Part shown: positions 8,631 to 18,075 of the stretch, piece after piece
How positions within the stretch are numbered: the stretch's first letter is position 1
Layout of the letters: every line of letters begins with the position of its first letter
Source: CAYFFV01 sp964342695
GTDB lineage: Bacteria > Acidobacteriota > Vicinamibacteria > Vicinamibacterales > UBA8438
Direction: 5' to 3'
Length of the DNA stretch: 64,000 bases
NCBI GenBank assembly: GCA_964342695.1
Contig: CAYFFV010000001.1
Location: 151,679 to 215,678, forward strand
Notes under the pieces: model-generated
What the model saw: only the letters and a program-made list of their open reading frames with translations
Database searches by the model: none
Told to the model about the DNA's origin: nothing
Program-made: the position numbers and the translations under genes

Positions 8631-9743
8631 TTAAGGAAGTCCATAACGTGCCACGCGGTCGCCACGCATACTACCAACCCAGATTTCATTGTTTACCTGA
8701 AGAGCAGCCGTCGCCGTAAAAAAGTGCTCATTGGCTGGAATGTTGATGATGCGTTCAACCTCGAGGGTGTCTGGGTTGACTCTAGCAACTTGTGAAGTCA
8801 TGTCATCGCACAACACCTCTAAACACTCTAAAATACGAGGGAGACTTTCAGCTCCATGTCCCGCCGTTAAAAGAGAGCCATCATCCTGCCAGCGAATGTT
8901 GTCGGGATGAAATGTGAGGTCAACAACAGTTTTTTCAACGGGTGCTCTGCCCCGAGAAAGTCTCATGACCTGGTTGCTTGCCCATAAATTAACGTAAAGC
9001 CATTCTCCATCTCTTGACGCTTCGATTCCATTCGGGCCAGGTGATTCGCTTCCTGGAATCATGATCCATCCATCTGTAGGGTTCCATTCCCAAACGATGC
9101 CTTGTACTGCGCCGCCAGAGATGTCCACCTGTTCGCCGGACTCAACAGGTGCAAAAGGAACCGTTACTACGAAGCCGCCATTGGGCAGAGGACTGACTGA
9201 ATTTAGAGAATGAGATTCCGGGGCAATGACACATCCAACCCATGTAAATCCAGGGACTGAGGAAGTGGAAACAGCTCCTTGATACCTGCTATCGATCTCA
9301 AAAATTTCAATTGATTCACGTAACCCGTGGTGCACAACGTACAGCCAGTACAGTCCTTCTTCCACTTGTTTGATATTAAGGCCATGGGCACTAAAGTCGT
9401 CCCCTTCTGAAACTGTGTCAATCGGACCAGGACAGGCTCCAAAGGTTTCCATGTTTTGCCGTATGCGTGGGTTTGCGGTTGGGAAAACTTGGGTATGCGA
9501 GTAATCCTGGGTACTTACATAATGAATTCCACCGTTATGTCCCTGTTGATACCCTGAGACCACAACAAGATTTGAATAAGGAATTGCTACCACATCTTCA
9601 GGACTAATTAAGTCGCAAATAAATTCCAGATCATATGCTCCAGCGCAGTCATCATTTGCCATCGGTAGATCAGTTGATTCGCCGCAACTGGTCAATGTTG
9701 CTAGTAGTGCCAATATGGCAACCATGTTTATGACTTGTCTCAT
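8631..9743 (-). CDS. SMP-30/strictosidine-synthase-like beta-propeller lipoprotein
   Basis: Exported propeller protein of 370 residues and the first of three paralogs here (the others at 9985 and 23554). The lipobox is LTSC after a short signal peptide (Cys20). Shared core: ISPEDVVAIP, ACPGPI, SAHGLNI, VHHGLRESIEIFE, WVGCVIAPE, SGPNGIEASRDG, QVMRLSRG and a closing EIWVGSMRGDRVARY. The PNG..S.DG block is typical of six-bladed calcium propellers (lactonases, arylesterases, strictosidine-synthase-like proteins). Lactone or ester hydrolysis in the periplasm is possible but unproven. A GGAGG ribosome-binding site precedes the ATG. It is divergent from the next paralog. Confidence 0.75.
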   Translation of the reverse strand: MRQVINMVAILALLATLTSCGESTDLPMANDDCAGAYDLEFICDLISPEDVVAIPYSNLVVVSGYQQGHNGGIHYVSTQDYSHTQVFPTANPRIRQNMETFGACPGPIDTVSEGDDFSAHGLNIKQVEEGLYWLYVVHHGLRESIEIFEIDSRYQGAVSTSSVPGFTWVGCVIAPESHSLNSVSPLPNGGFVVTVPFAPVESGEQVDISGGAVQGIVWEWNPTDGWIMIPGSESPGPNGIEASRDGEWLYVNLWASNQVMRLSRGRAPVEKTVVDLTFHPDNIRWQDDGSLLTAGHGAESLPRILECLEVLCDDMTSQVARVNPDTLEVERIINIPANEHFFTATAALQVNNEIWVGSMRGDRVARYGLP

Positions 9744-9791
9744 TAATTACCTCCGCATCAAACATGATGCAATTTAGTGTGTAAATGTATC

Positions 9792-9965
9792 ATGCGCCTC
9801 GTTTCATTGCTCTCAGTATTACTGAGTTTGAGTAGTTGTACTCTTAAAAGACGAGTTAGTTTTCTAAAGAGTTATATTTTTACTGATTTTGGCCAAGATA
9901 GCCCGGTGAGGATTTTCTTTGTCTTGGACCGTTACAAGCGTATGCTCTTATACCTCTACGGTTAG
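9792..9965 (+). CDS. Possible small lipoprotein or gene remnant
   Basis: A 57-codon frame inside the 241-nt interval between two divergent paralogs. Its first residues, MRLVSLLSVLLSLSSC, look like a lipoprotein signal peptide with lipobox LSSC. The rest is short, basic and matches nothing recognised. No ribosome-binding site is visible before the ATG. It could be the decayed start of a former lipoprotein gene or chance. It also overlaps the likely promoter region of the gene starting at 9985. Confidence 0.22.
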   Translation: MRLVSLLSVLLSLSSCTLKRRVSFLKSYIFTDFGQDSPVRIFFVLDRYKRMLLYLYG

Positions 9966-9984
9966 AGAAAAAGGAGTGTAAAAG

Positions 9985-11019
9985 TTGAAGAAGACTGTCT
10001 CCCTCTTGTGTTTAAGTGCTTGTTTTCTTGCTTTGCTAAGTACGAGTTTTTCCGAAGCGGCGGCTTGCGACGCAGCGGGAGACGTACAGTTTGTCTGCGA
10101 TCAATCTGGTCCGGAAGATTTGATAGTCATTCCTGATTCAGGGTGGGTACTCGCATCAGGTTTTCCCGAGGGTTCTGGTGGGTTACGGGCAGTTTATGTT
10201 GAGGAGCTTTCGACTGTTACGCTGTTGCCATCGTCCTCTCCGCGAGAACAATGGGATGAAACGAAATACGGCCAGTGTCCAGGACCAATCGTCTCAGTGG
10301 AAAAAGAAAGATTTAGCACGCACGGATTGTACGTTGAACCGGCAGGTAATTCGCTTTTCACGGTTTATGCCGTGCACCATGGCAGTCGTGAATCTATTGA
10401 AGTTTTTGAACTTGAAATAGCTACACCTGCTCCGATCTTAACGTGGGTTGGCTGTGTAGTCGCACCAGAAGGTCTAGATCTCAATTCCGTGGTCGCCATT
10501 CCTGAAGGGGGATTAGCGGCGACAAGTTTTCGCAACCTCGGTGCGCCCATAGAGCCTGTTATGGCTGGTAATATTTCTGGAGCGATTTGGGAATGGCATG
10601 TCGATTCCGGCTGGGAAAAAGTGCCCGGTAGTGATATGTCCGGACCCAATGGTCTCGAACTGTCACCTGACGGGGATTGGTTTTATGTCGGAGGATGGGG
10701 CAATCAATCGGTTGTGCGGTTGTCCCGAGGGAAGGACCCTGTGCAGCGGGCTGAGGTGTTCTCAGAGTTTCGCGTCGACAATCTTCGTATTGTAGAGGAT
10801 GGCACAATTCTTGCGGCAGGGCAGGGTAGCAAAGGCGCGCCAAATACCACGTCGAATGTCGCCCGAATTGATCCGGACACTTTTCGGTTGACTGAAATTA
10901 TCCGACATCATGACACTGCTGTTTTTGGTACCGGAACAGTGGCGATAGAAGTCGGTGATGAAATATGGGTGGGCTCGCTTCGGGGCGATCGAATTGCACG
11001 ATTTCAGGTGACACAATGA
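9985..11019 (+). CDS. SMP-30/strictosidine-synthase-like secreted beta-propeller
   Basis: Second of three paralogous propellers, 344 residues. The TTG start at 9985 is supported by AAGGAG at 9971-9976 with 8 nt spacing, and it yields a Sec signal peptide ending near SEAAA. Core blocks match the paralog at 8631: [64 protein letters not shown] and [15 protein letters not shown]. Its TGA overlaps the ATG of the cytochrome c/PQQ dehydrogenase gene (ATGA). The propeller and the dehydrogenase are therefore co-translated, and a functional link is likely, for example a lactonase acting on the dehydrogenase product. Confidence 0.78.
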   Translation: MKKTVSLLCLSACFLALLSTSFSEAAACDAAGDVQFVCDQSGPEDLIVIPDSGWVLASGFPEGSGGLRAVYVEELSTVTLLPSSSPREQWDETKYGQCPGPIVSVEKERFSTHGLYVEPAGNSLFTVYAVHHGSRESIEVFELEIATPAPILTWVGCVVAPEGLDLNSVVAIPEGGLAATSFRNLGAPIEPVMAGNISGAIWEWHVDSGWEKVPGSDMSGPNGLELSPDGDWFYVGGWGNQSVVRLSRGKDPVQRAEVFSEFRVDNLRIVEDGTILAAGQGSKGAPNTTSNVARIDPDTFRLTEIIRHHDTAVFGTGTVAIEVGDEIWVGSLRGDRIARFQVTQ

Positions 11020-13184
11020 GAAAATTTTTTGAATTAACAGATGTTTGTCCCTTGTACATCAAATTATTGGTTGTATGTGCTGGTGTCCCATTCTTGTTTC
11101 CGACTATTACTTTAGCTGGGCAACTGAGTTCTCTGGGTTCGTTTACTGAAACTCAGGCTCAGGCAGGGCAGGAAGTCTATCAGCGGGCATGTGCCACCTG
11201 CCATCAGACGAATCTTCAGGGAAGTTTTGAGGCGCCTCAATTGGCAGGAGACAGTTTTCTGCAATTTTGGGGGGATTTAAGTCCTCAAGATTTGTTGGAT
11301 CGCATACAGCAATCGATGCCTCCTGAGCGTCCTGGCTCGTTGGGTGAGTCAGCATATCTTGAAATCGTTGCTTACCTTCTTTATGCAAATGGTGCTCCTT
11401 CTGGTTCAGGAAAATTGACGAGTGGTGTTACGGATTCTATTGCGTCTCTTGCGACTGGACCTCTCGCTACTGATTTGTTGTCAGGTGATTCCCGACGGGT
11501 GACGGACAACAACGGTACTCAATCTGAGGCGCGCGGGTTAACCGTTCGTGGGACCGTAGAAAATTTTCAACCTGTAACAAATGCGATGCTTCGAAACCCT
11601 GATCCTGGTGATTGGCTGATGATTCGCCGTAACTATGAAGCATGGAGTTACAGTCCACTTGATGAAATTAACAGAGACACGGTGGACGAACTTGAACTGG
11701 CTTGGATTTGGGCAATGAATGAGGGGGGCTGGCATGCACCCTCACCCATTGCTTACGGCGGAGTAATTTATATTGCAGGGTATGGACCGGTTGTGCAAGC
11801 TTTAGACGCAGAAACTGGGGATCTAATTTGGGAACATGAAGTTCCTGTTTTGACGACTGGCTATTCTGGAATGAGCAGAAATTTGGCAATTTATGAAGAT
11901 CGAATATTTTTGGCGACTCCGGATGCGCGACTCGTCGCTCTAGACGCTCGCACTGGAGAACTATTGTGGGATAGTGAGATTGCAGATCAAACCAATGGAT
12001 TTAGAAATACGAGCGGTCCAATCGTTGTCAACGGGAAAGTAATACAGGGATTAAGTGGGTGTGATCGTTTCACTCATGAGAGTTGTTTTGTAAGTGCATC
12101 GGATGTTGCAACTGGTCGCCAATTATGGCGATTTAATACGGTGGCGAGGTCGGATGAGCCCGGAGGTAACACTTGGGCAGATGTTCCAGATTATCTCCGT
12201 GCAGGTGGTGATACGTGGATCACTGGTAGTTATGACCCAAGTCTCGATTTGATTTATTTCGGTGTGGCACAGGCGAAACCGTGGGCAGCGATTAGTCGTG
12301 GCATGCGGATTGCTGATAACGGTCTGTACACGAATTCAACCATTGCGATTCGCTCTGGTGACGGTGAACTTGATTGGTACTTTCAGCACGTTCCGGGTGA
12401 AAGCCTTGATCTGGACGAGGTATATGAACGCGTATTGGTTGATATCGGAGACCAAAAAGTAGTTTTTAGTGCTGGCAAACACGGCATTCTTTGGAAGCTT
12501 GATCGACAAAGTGGAAAGTTTCTTAGCCATAAAGAAACCATTTATCAGAACGTGTTTGATCATATTGATTCTGACACCGGTGCTGTTACATACCGCCAAG
12601 ATATCATCGATGCTGAGGTCGAGGAGTTCGTGCCGGCGTGTCCTAGTACTGCCGGGGGAAAGAATTGGCATCCTATGAGTTACCATCCCGGTTCACAATT
12701 GCTGATTTTGCCTCTTGCCCAGACATGTATGGAAATGGCTGTACGTGAGGTGCCGCTTGAGCTGGGTTCAGGTGGGGTTGGAATGAGTTCGCGTCCATTT
12801 TTTGAAATGCCTGGTACCAATGGTCGCTTGGGAAAACTTGCTGCTTATGACGTTAAGACACTAGACGAGATTTGGAGCATTGAACAACGTGCAACTTTTT
12901 TAACCGGGGTACTCTCGACGGCCGGTTCCGTGGCATTCGTGGGTGATCTCGATCGGAGATTTCGTGCATTCGATGTCGAGACAGGTAATGAACTATGGAC
13001 GGTGAGGCTCGGAACTTCTGTACAGGGATTTCCGATTTCATTCCGTGCTGGTGGGCGACAGTATGTGGCTGTGTCGACAGGACTTGGTGGAGGAAGCCCT
13101 CGGCGCGCTCCAGGCGAACTTGCCACAGATGTGTTTTACCCGAGCACAGGCAATGCACTCTATGTGTTCAGATTGCCGGACTGA
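11016..13184 (+). CDS. PQQ-dependent dehydrogenase with N-terminal cytochrome c domain
   Basis: Periplasmic quinohemoprotein dehydrogenase, 722 residues. The start at 11016 forms an ATGA overlap with the upstream propeller; an in-frame ATG at 10965 would lie inside that gene. Order: signal peptide (1-34), cytochrome c domain with CATCH (C59-H63) and an axial Met candidate in MPPERPGSL, then an eight-bladed quinoprotein domain beginning [20 protein letters not shown]. Repeated W-motif elements such as [14 protein letters not shown] follow. The catalytic region reads [10 protein letters not shown], giving an Asp-x-Asp pair. The substrate is probably an alcohol or aldehyde. The heme domain is N-terminal, the reverse of classical type II alcohol dehydrogenases. 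The closest relative here is the gene at 14302. Confidence 0.88.
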   Translation: MRKFFELTDVCPLYIKLLVVCAGVPFLFPTITLAGQLSSLGSFTETQAQAGQEVYQRACATCHQTNLQGSFEAPQLAGDSFLQFWGDLSPQDLLDRIQQSMPPERPGSLGESAYLEIVAYLLYANGAPSGSGKLTSGVTDSIASLATGPLATDLLSGDSRRVTDNNGTQSEARGLTVRGTVENFQPVTNAMLRNPDPGDWLMIRRNYEAWSYSPLDEINRDTVDELELAWIWAMNEGGWHAPSPIAYGGVIYIAGYGPVVQALDAETGDLIWEHEVPVLTTGYSGMSRNLAIYEDRIFLATPDARLVALDARTGELLWDSEIADQTNGFRNTSGPIVVNGKVIQGLSGCDRFTHESCFVSASDVATGRQLWRFNTVARSDEPGGNTWADVPDYLRAGGDTWITGSYDPSLDLIYFGVAQAKPWAAISRGMRIADNGLYTNSTIAIRSGDGELDWYFQHVPGESLDLDEVYERVLVDIGDQKVVFSAGKHGILWKLDRQSGKFLSHKETIYQNVFDHIDSDTGAVTYRQDIIDAEVEEFVPACPSTAGGKNWHPMSYHPGSQLLILPLAQTCMEMAVREVPLELGSGGVGMSSRPFFEMPGTNGRLGKLAAYDVKTLDEIWSIEQRATFLTGVLSTAGSVAFVGDLDRRFRAFDVETGNELWTVRLGTSVQGFPISFRAGGRQYVAVSTGLGGGSPRRAPGELATDVFYPSTGNALYVFRLPD

Positions 13185-13258
13185 AAATCATAGTACTGCC
13201 AATTAGACACGTACCATGGTTTTTTGTTCTCTGTGATCGACTACCTCTTTTTCGGTCT

Positions 13259-14233
13259 TTAACGTCTCATTTCTTGGTTTCGAGCACCAGCTAAGATGTT
13301 AAACATGCCGTAGTTTCCTTCATGGCAAGCGTATTCGTAAATTGGTCCATTTGTTTTCGTCATAGGCACACTAGCTGTCCACGGTTCAGTCCACATTTCG
13401 GAGTCTTCTACCGTAAATTCATAAATAAGGGTCTCTGGGTCCGTTCTCGTAAAACGTTCCGTGAGTTCAAGGTTGGCACTTGAACCTTCAAAATGTGTTT
13501 CACGAAGGAAATTACTTGTTTTGACTACTAAGGTGTTCCCTTCCCAATAACCACGGGAACTTCCAGCCCACTGACGTAGGGTTGGAGGCAGGTGTGGTCG
13601 CGTATCCATCGGAACGATCCGAGCAGTATTAATCATTTCGTTGAAAATAACGATTGTCAAAGGTGTCTGAAGCAGCTGTACATTGTTATTGTAGGCACTT
13701 GGAATCATCGGTGGGCCTGCATTGAATCCCATAAGACAACGTTCAGCCAAAGGTCTGTCTTCTGGCCCGTCAGGAGGATGTCCACTAAATGCATCGCCGT
13801 ATCCACCCGGTTTTATGTTTGGGTCACGCCAGGGAATTCGTCCATCTGACGGGTTGGTGACCAAAGCCGTTCGATTATCTGCCGTCAAGCTGGTTCCAAA
13901 GTCCATCCAGAATTGATTGTATCCGTGCTCAATGTCACTATCGAGACCGAATTCCTTTTCTGGATTCTCACGGCTATCCCAGTTTGTTGATGCCAGGCCT
14001 TGTACAAAAATGGCGGCTTCTTCGTCGGTGAGTACTTGTTTTCCTGCGAGTTCATTTGGACGTTCCATGGGAGTGAGAGAGCGGAAATCCCAGATGCCTT
14101 GAAGATCCGGATCACCCCAAGCGGTGAGAGGAAGGAAGTCTTCTATTTGTGATTGACTGATTACCGTTGTACGGGAAAACAGAATAAGGCTCAATACAGT
14201 CATTAACATCAAAATCACTTGATGCTTATTCAT
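13259..14233 (-). CDS. Secreted protein of the PDLQGIW/CHEGNYG family
   Basis: Unnamed secreted protein, 324 residues, one of six paralogs in this window. A signal peptide ends near TVISQS. Family landmarks in order: WGDPDLQGIWDFRSLTPMER, a LTDEEAA helix, TALVTNPSDGRIPW, ERCLMGFNAGPPM, NEMINTARIVPMD, SRGYWEGNTLVVKTSNF, ERFTRTDPETLIYEFTVEDS, and a terminal YACHEGNYGMFNILAGAR. No catalytic motif known to me is present; conserved Cys, His and Glu near the C-terminus could bind a ligand or metal. The AGGAGA ribosome-binding site sits 6 nt before the ATG. It lies 68 nt downstream of a PQQ dehydrogenase gene on the same strand. Confidence 0.75.
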   Translation of the reverse strand: MNKHQVILMLMTVLSLILFSRTTVISQSQIEDFLPLTAWGDPDLQGIWDFRSLTPMERPNELAGKQVLTDEEAAIFVQGLASTNWDSRENPEKEFGLDSDIEHGYNQFWMDFGTSLTADNRTALVTNPSDGRIPWRDPNIKPGGYGDAFSGHPPDGPEDRPLAERCLMGFNAGPPMIPSAYNNNVQLLQTPLTIVIFNEMINTARIVPMDTRPHLPPTLRQWAGSSRGYWEGNTLVVKTSNFLRETHFEGSSANLELTERFTRTDPETLIYEFTVEDSEMWTEPWTASVPMTKTNGPIYEYACHEGNYGMFNILAGARNQEMRR

Positions 14234-14301
14234 GTGAGATCTCCTGTGTTACCTGTAGCGACCTGTGTGTAAAAATCTCTTTCTGTAGAATTCAGACATA
14301 A

Positions 14302-16476
14302 TCAGTTCGTCGGTACTTCAAAGACCCACAATGTCGCCCCTCGGTCTGGTGGATTTTGGATTTCTGGTGCAAGAACTGAATAGGCGCCTGTTAAATAACC
14401 CCCAGCACCGACGATTACTGCTACGTAATCTTGACCGTTAGCGGAGTATGCAATTGGTGGGGCATTTGGGACATCATTCAGTCTGGTGTCCCAGAGTCGG
14501 TCTCCCGTATTGGCATCGTACGCACTAAAGCGCCGGTCAAGTGAACCCGCAAACACTAAACCTCCTTCGGTAACTAGAGCTCCAGTAGTTTGAGGGGCAC
14601 GCTGACGGGCGATCCAGACGGTTTCTTGAGTTTCGAGGTTTACTGCTTCGATTCTTCCGTAACTGCCGTCACTTTCCGGACGTGGCCGCACCGTCCAACG
14701 AACTCCTGTTGAGAGGCTGCCACGCTCGCCTTCGGCTACGGGTACCATATCCATACACGCTTCAGTAATAGGGACATATACAACCTTTGTTTTGGGGTTG
14801 AATGCAGTTGGTGACCAGCTTCTGCCTCCTCCGACATGCGGACAGACCATCTTGTTCTCACCATCTCCCGGGATTAGTTGCGGGTCTACAATTTTTTCTC
14901 CAGTAGTTGGATTAATTGATGTAATTCCATTTTGTAGACCGAGGTCTATTGATGAGATGTATTTCCCGGTGTCTGTTGCAACAATGTCGAAGATTGCTTG
15001 TTTTCCCGCTGTAACAACCACGCTGGTTGGCGTTCCATTGACCGGTAAATCAATAATTTGACGTTCAAAAGCCCAGTCGAGATCCCATTGGCCATTTGCT
15101 TGATGTTGGAAGTGCCAAGCCAGTTCCCCGGTGTCAGGATCTAGAGCCAATGTTGTATCAAGATACAGACCATCATTTGTAATGCCTTTTTCATTAATTG
15201 GATCGCGAAGAGGGGCGGTGTCGTATGTGTTTCCCGGACCAAAAAAAGCGAGATTGTGTGCAGGATCGTAACTCCCCGGTATCCAGACCGAGCCTCCGTT
15301 ACGATCTGCCTGTGGTAATCCGTTCCAACTGTTTCCTCCAGGGGCGTCTGGTGGCGGGATGGTATTAAATCGCCACTCCTCTTTTCCGGTTTCTGCGTTG
15401 AGTGCGACAATATAATTTCCACCCTCTGCGCGACCAGTTGTTCCGATCATGATTTTTCCACGAGCGACCATAGTGCCACCGGTCAAGCGCTGACGATTGC
15501 TTGCATCAGGATTTTCTACAACAGTCTGATCCCATATGACGGATCCAGTTTTTACATCGAGAGCGATAACATGCATGTCGGAGGTCGGCACATAAAGTTT
15601 GTTCTCATAAAGAGACATGCCACGTTTAAGACTTGGAGAGATATGTCTTGGGAGACGTCGAACATAATGCCACAGAAGATCGCCTGTTGACGCGTCGATG
15701 GCATAAACCTTATCTCCATAGCCATGAACAAAGATTACGCCGTCATGAACAAGAGGAGATGCTTCACTAGGTCCTGCAGGAAGAGTCCAAGACCATGCCA
15801 CGCGCATGTCTGAAACGTTGTCCGTATTAATTTTATTTAAGGGACTATATCCGGACGCGTCGTACGTTCGTCGCCATAACAACCAATCACCAGGGTCAGC
15901 GTTTTGGAGCATCTCGTCTGTTACTGGTCTTATAGAGTCGAGAGGGTTACGCCGTACCGGTACGGGTGGAAGATTTACACCTGCCGACAAGCCTCCACCT
16001 TGTGACCGCCACCCTGGCGACAAGGTCGCTAACGCGCTCATGTCAGTCGGTAGTTCTGTGGAACTCGATTCGATCCCGTTTTCTTGAAGCATAAAAGCTA
16101 ACAAGTGAATATATTCATCATCGCTCAGGGAGCCAGGCCGGTCTTGAGGCATGGTAGTTGCCGTTTCGTTGAACAGCACTTCTAGGGAACGAACCTGCCA
16201 TTTTGATTGAAACTCGACACCACGCAGTGGAGGTGCGAAGGGACCATCATCAAGATTTTCGCCATGGCATGAGGCGCAATTTTGTGAGTAACTGGCTAGT
16301 CCTGCGTCCGCCTGTTCGATCGTATAGGATGCCGGTGTGCGTTGTGGCTGTTGCGCCTGTATGTTGAGGCTGTTTGTACTGATTGCACAAAGGACAATCA
16401 GAAGATGTGAGAGTATGTTTCTGGTGCGCATGAGCAGAACGTATTGTCGTAATATTTGGCGATGGTTAAAAGTCAT
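14302..16476 (-). CDS. PQQ-dependent dehydrogenase with N-terminal cytochrome c domain
   Basis: Periplasmic quinohemoprotein dehydrogenase, 724 residues. The start at 16476 is chosen because AAGGA lies 5 nt upstream; ATGs at 16524 and 16431 lack this. A basic N-terminus precedes a hydrophobic signal segment ending near NIQAQ. The heme site is CASCH (C67-H71) with MPQDRPGSL as the axial Met region. The quinoprotein domain starts NADPGDWLLWRRTYDASGYS and contains many AxDxxTG repeats, plus WDLDWAFER at the catalytic Asp position. Alcohol or sugar oxidation with electron transfer to the attached heme is likely. It is divergent from another CHEGNYG-family gene at 16651, and the pairing of these two gene types recurs in the window. 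Confidence 0.88.
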   Translation of the reverse strand: MTFNHRQILRQYVLLMRTRNILSHLLIVLCAISTNSLNIQAQQPQRTPASYTIEQADAGLASYSQNCASCHGENLDDGPFAPPLRGVEFQSKWQVRSLEVLFNETATTMPQDRPGSLSDDEYIHLLAFMLQENGIESSSTELPTDMSALATLSPGWRSQGGGLSAGVNLPPVPVRRNPLDSIRPVTDEMLQNADPGDWLLWRRTYDASGYSPLNKINTDNVSDMRVAWSWTLPAGPSEASPLVHDGVIFVHGYGDKVYAIDASTGDLLWHYVRRLPRHISPSLKRGMSLYENKLYVPTSDMHVIALDVKTGSVIWDQTVVENPDASNRQRLTGGTMVARGKIMIGTTGRAEGGNYIVALNAETGKEEWRFNTIPPPDAPGGNSWNGLPQADRNGGSVWIPGSYDPAHNLAFFGPGNTYDTAPLRDPINEKGITNDGLYLDTTLALDPDTGELAWHFQHQANGQWDLDWAFERQIIDLPVNGTPTSVVVTAGKQAIFDIVATDTGKYISSIDLGLQNGITSINPTTGEKIVDPQLIPGDGENKMVCPHVGGGRSWSPTAFNPKTKVVYVPITEACMDMVPVAEGERGSLSTGVRWTVRPRPESDGSYGRIEAVNLETQETVWIARQRAPQTTGALVTEGGLVFAGSLDRRFSAYDANTGDRLWDTRLNDVPNAPPIAYSANGQDYVAVIVGAGGYLTGAYSVLAPEIQNPPDRGATLWVFEVPTN

Positions 16477-16650
16477 GGATATCCTTATTACGGTTATTGC
16501 AGCTAGGGCAAAGACGCCCTCCATAATAGAGTTACAATTCGAACCGTTACTACTCTACCGAAAAGGTTGAAACACAGAATGGATTCTGTTTCATTCAGCT
16601 TCGATTATATGGCTAAATAGGTGTATAAGATGTTATTTAGGAGGCTTAAT

Positions 16651-17610
16651 ATGTTCCTTCGAATTTGTCGTCTGTCTACGTTTTTTGTGGCTTACTGGGT
16701 GGTTCCAAGCATTCTGTACGCACAATCGTCTGTTGCGACTGTTCACGGACAGCCTGATATCCAGGGTGTATGGGTGAATTTTGACCGTACTCCACTCGAA
16801 GTTCCCATAGAATCAGATTCCCAGCGCATAGATGCACTTGAACGTTGGTTTCCTGGATTAGTGCTAACTGCTGAAGGAATCCGAGGAATTACTGGACCCA
16901 ATCCTGGGGGGCTGTCAGATTTTCTTGGAGAAGGAGATGGGGAAGGACATTCTTCAAAACGAAGTTCTCTACGTAAGTCCATGGTAATTAGTCCATCAAG
17001 TGGTCGTGTGCCAGTGCGGCCACAGGCGGAAGAACAAAAAAATTATAATTTAAGACACCTAACAGATTCTTACCGTCTTCATACCCCCTGGGAACGGTGT
17101 ATAACTAGGGGGGTGCCAGGCGGAATGATGCCGGCGGGATATAACAACGCATATCGTATATTGCAAAGTGAGAATTACGTCATCATTCTGTATGAAATGA
17201 TTCATGAACCCAGAATAATTCCACTTAACACAACCTTCCCTGTAGCTGAATCAATCCGTCTCTGGAATGGTAATTCAAGAGGCCATTGGGAAGGTAACAC
17301 TTTAGTTGTTGAGGTTACGAACTATCGAGCTGAACAAGTAGGCACAATCGCGACGGGAATTTCCACAACGGCGACGCTAAAAGGTATCCCCCAGAGTGAT
17401 GCTATGAAGGTTGTTGAGAGATTTACTTTGGTAGATGACGAGACGCTTCAGTATGAAGTAACCATTGAAGATCCTGAAGTGTATTTTTCTCCTTGGACCG
17501 TGTCGATGCCTTTGCATAAAGATAATGACTACGACATGTACGAGTACGCTTGTCATGAGGGAAACTACGGATTACCCAATAGTTTGAGTGGAGCTCGAGC
17601 AGACGAGTAG
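16651..17610 (+). CDS. Secreted protein of the PDLQGIW/CHEGNYG family
   Basis: Second member of the unnamed secreted family, 319 residues. The ATG at 16651 has AGGAGG 7 nt upstream and is preferred over GTG/ATG codons at 16621 and 16630. The signal peptide ends near ILYAQS. Landmarks: HGQPDIQGVWVNFDRTPLEV, PSSGRVPVRP, ERCITRGVPGGMMPAGYNN, YEMIHEPRIIPLN, SRGHWEGNTLVVEVTNY, ERFTLVDDETLQYEVTIEDP and YACHEGNYGLPNSLSGAR. The order and spacing match the other members, though the N-terminal half is more divergent. Function unknown. Confidence 0.75.
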   Translation: MFLRICRLSTFFVAYWVVPSILYAQSSVATVHGQPDIQGVWVNFDRTPLEVPIESDSQRIDALERWFPGLVLTAEGIRGITGPNPGGLSDFLGEGDGEGHSSKRSSLRKSMVISPSSGRVPVRPQAEEQKNYNLRHLTDSYRLHTPWERCITRGVPGGMMPAGYNNAYRILQSENYVIILYEMIHEPRIIPLNTTFPVAESIRLWNGNSRGHWEGNTLVVEVTNYRAEQVGTIATGISTTATLKGIPQSDAMKVVERFTLVDDETLQYEVTIEDPEVYFSPWTVSMPLHKDNDYDMYEYACHEGNYGLPNSLSGARADE

Positions 17611-17691
17611 CGCTAACAGTAAAACAACAGTTGCGTTTCCGTTGTGTCCTCAGTGTTCTGTGACATTCTAGATGTGTATCATAAGGATGTG

Positions 17692-18063
17692 ATGACAAGC
17701 ACTTGGTTTGTAATAGGGGCACTTTTTGCAGGGATTGGTGTGGTACTTGGAGCGTTCGGTGCACATGGATTACGAGACAAGCTTTCAGTCGAGATGCTCG
17801 TGGTTTTTGAAACCGGTGTGCGTTATCAGCTGTTGCACGCAATTACGTTACTTATGGTTTCGTGGGCATCGTCCAGATGGCCTGTTCCAGGTGTGAATTG
17901 GGCCGGGTGGTTGTTTGTCGCAGGCATTTTAATATTTTCCGGAAGTTTATATGTACTGGCGATTTCCGGTATACGTTGGCTTGGAGCTGTTACGCCCCTT
18001 GGCGGGTTGTGTTTAATCTTAGGTTGGGGCATTCTAGCCGTAAGCGTATTCCGGGCTTCGTAA
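17692..18063 (+). CDS. DUF423 membrane protein (YgdD-like)
   Basis: Small integral membrane protein, 123 residues, usual for the family. Family motifs: GAFGAHGLRD near residue 20, GVRYQLLHA near 45, and AVTPLGGLCLILGW near the C-terminus. Four hydrophobic spans are visible. The ATG at 17692 is preceded by AAGGA at 17683-17687; a GTG at 17644 would add an unlikely N-terminal tail. The role of the family is unknown. It is convergent with the gene ending at 18076. Confidence 0.9.
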   Translation: MTSTWFVIGALFAGIGVVLGAFGAHGLRDKLSVEMLVVFETGVRYQLLHAITLLMVSWASSRWPVPGVNWAGWLFVAGILIFSGSLYVLAISGIRWLGAVTPLGGLCLILGWGILAVSVFRAS

Positions 18064-18075
18064 AAGAAAAAGATG

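Noticed and set aside
10965..11015. Upstream start for the cytochrome c/PQQ dehydrogenase
   Set aside because: It lies inside the preceding gene in another frame and precedes the signal peptide. The ATGA overlap at 11016 is the natural start.
12336..12686. 116-codon minus-strand frame inside the PQQ dehydrogenase gene
   Set aside because: It overlaps a well-supported coding region, has no recognisable domain and no ribosome-binding site.
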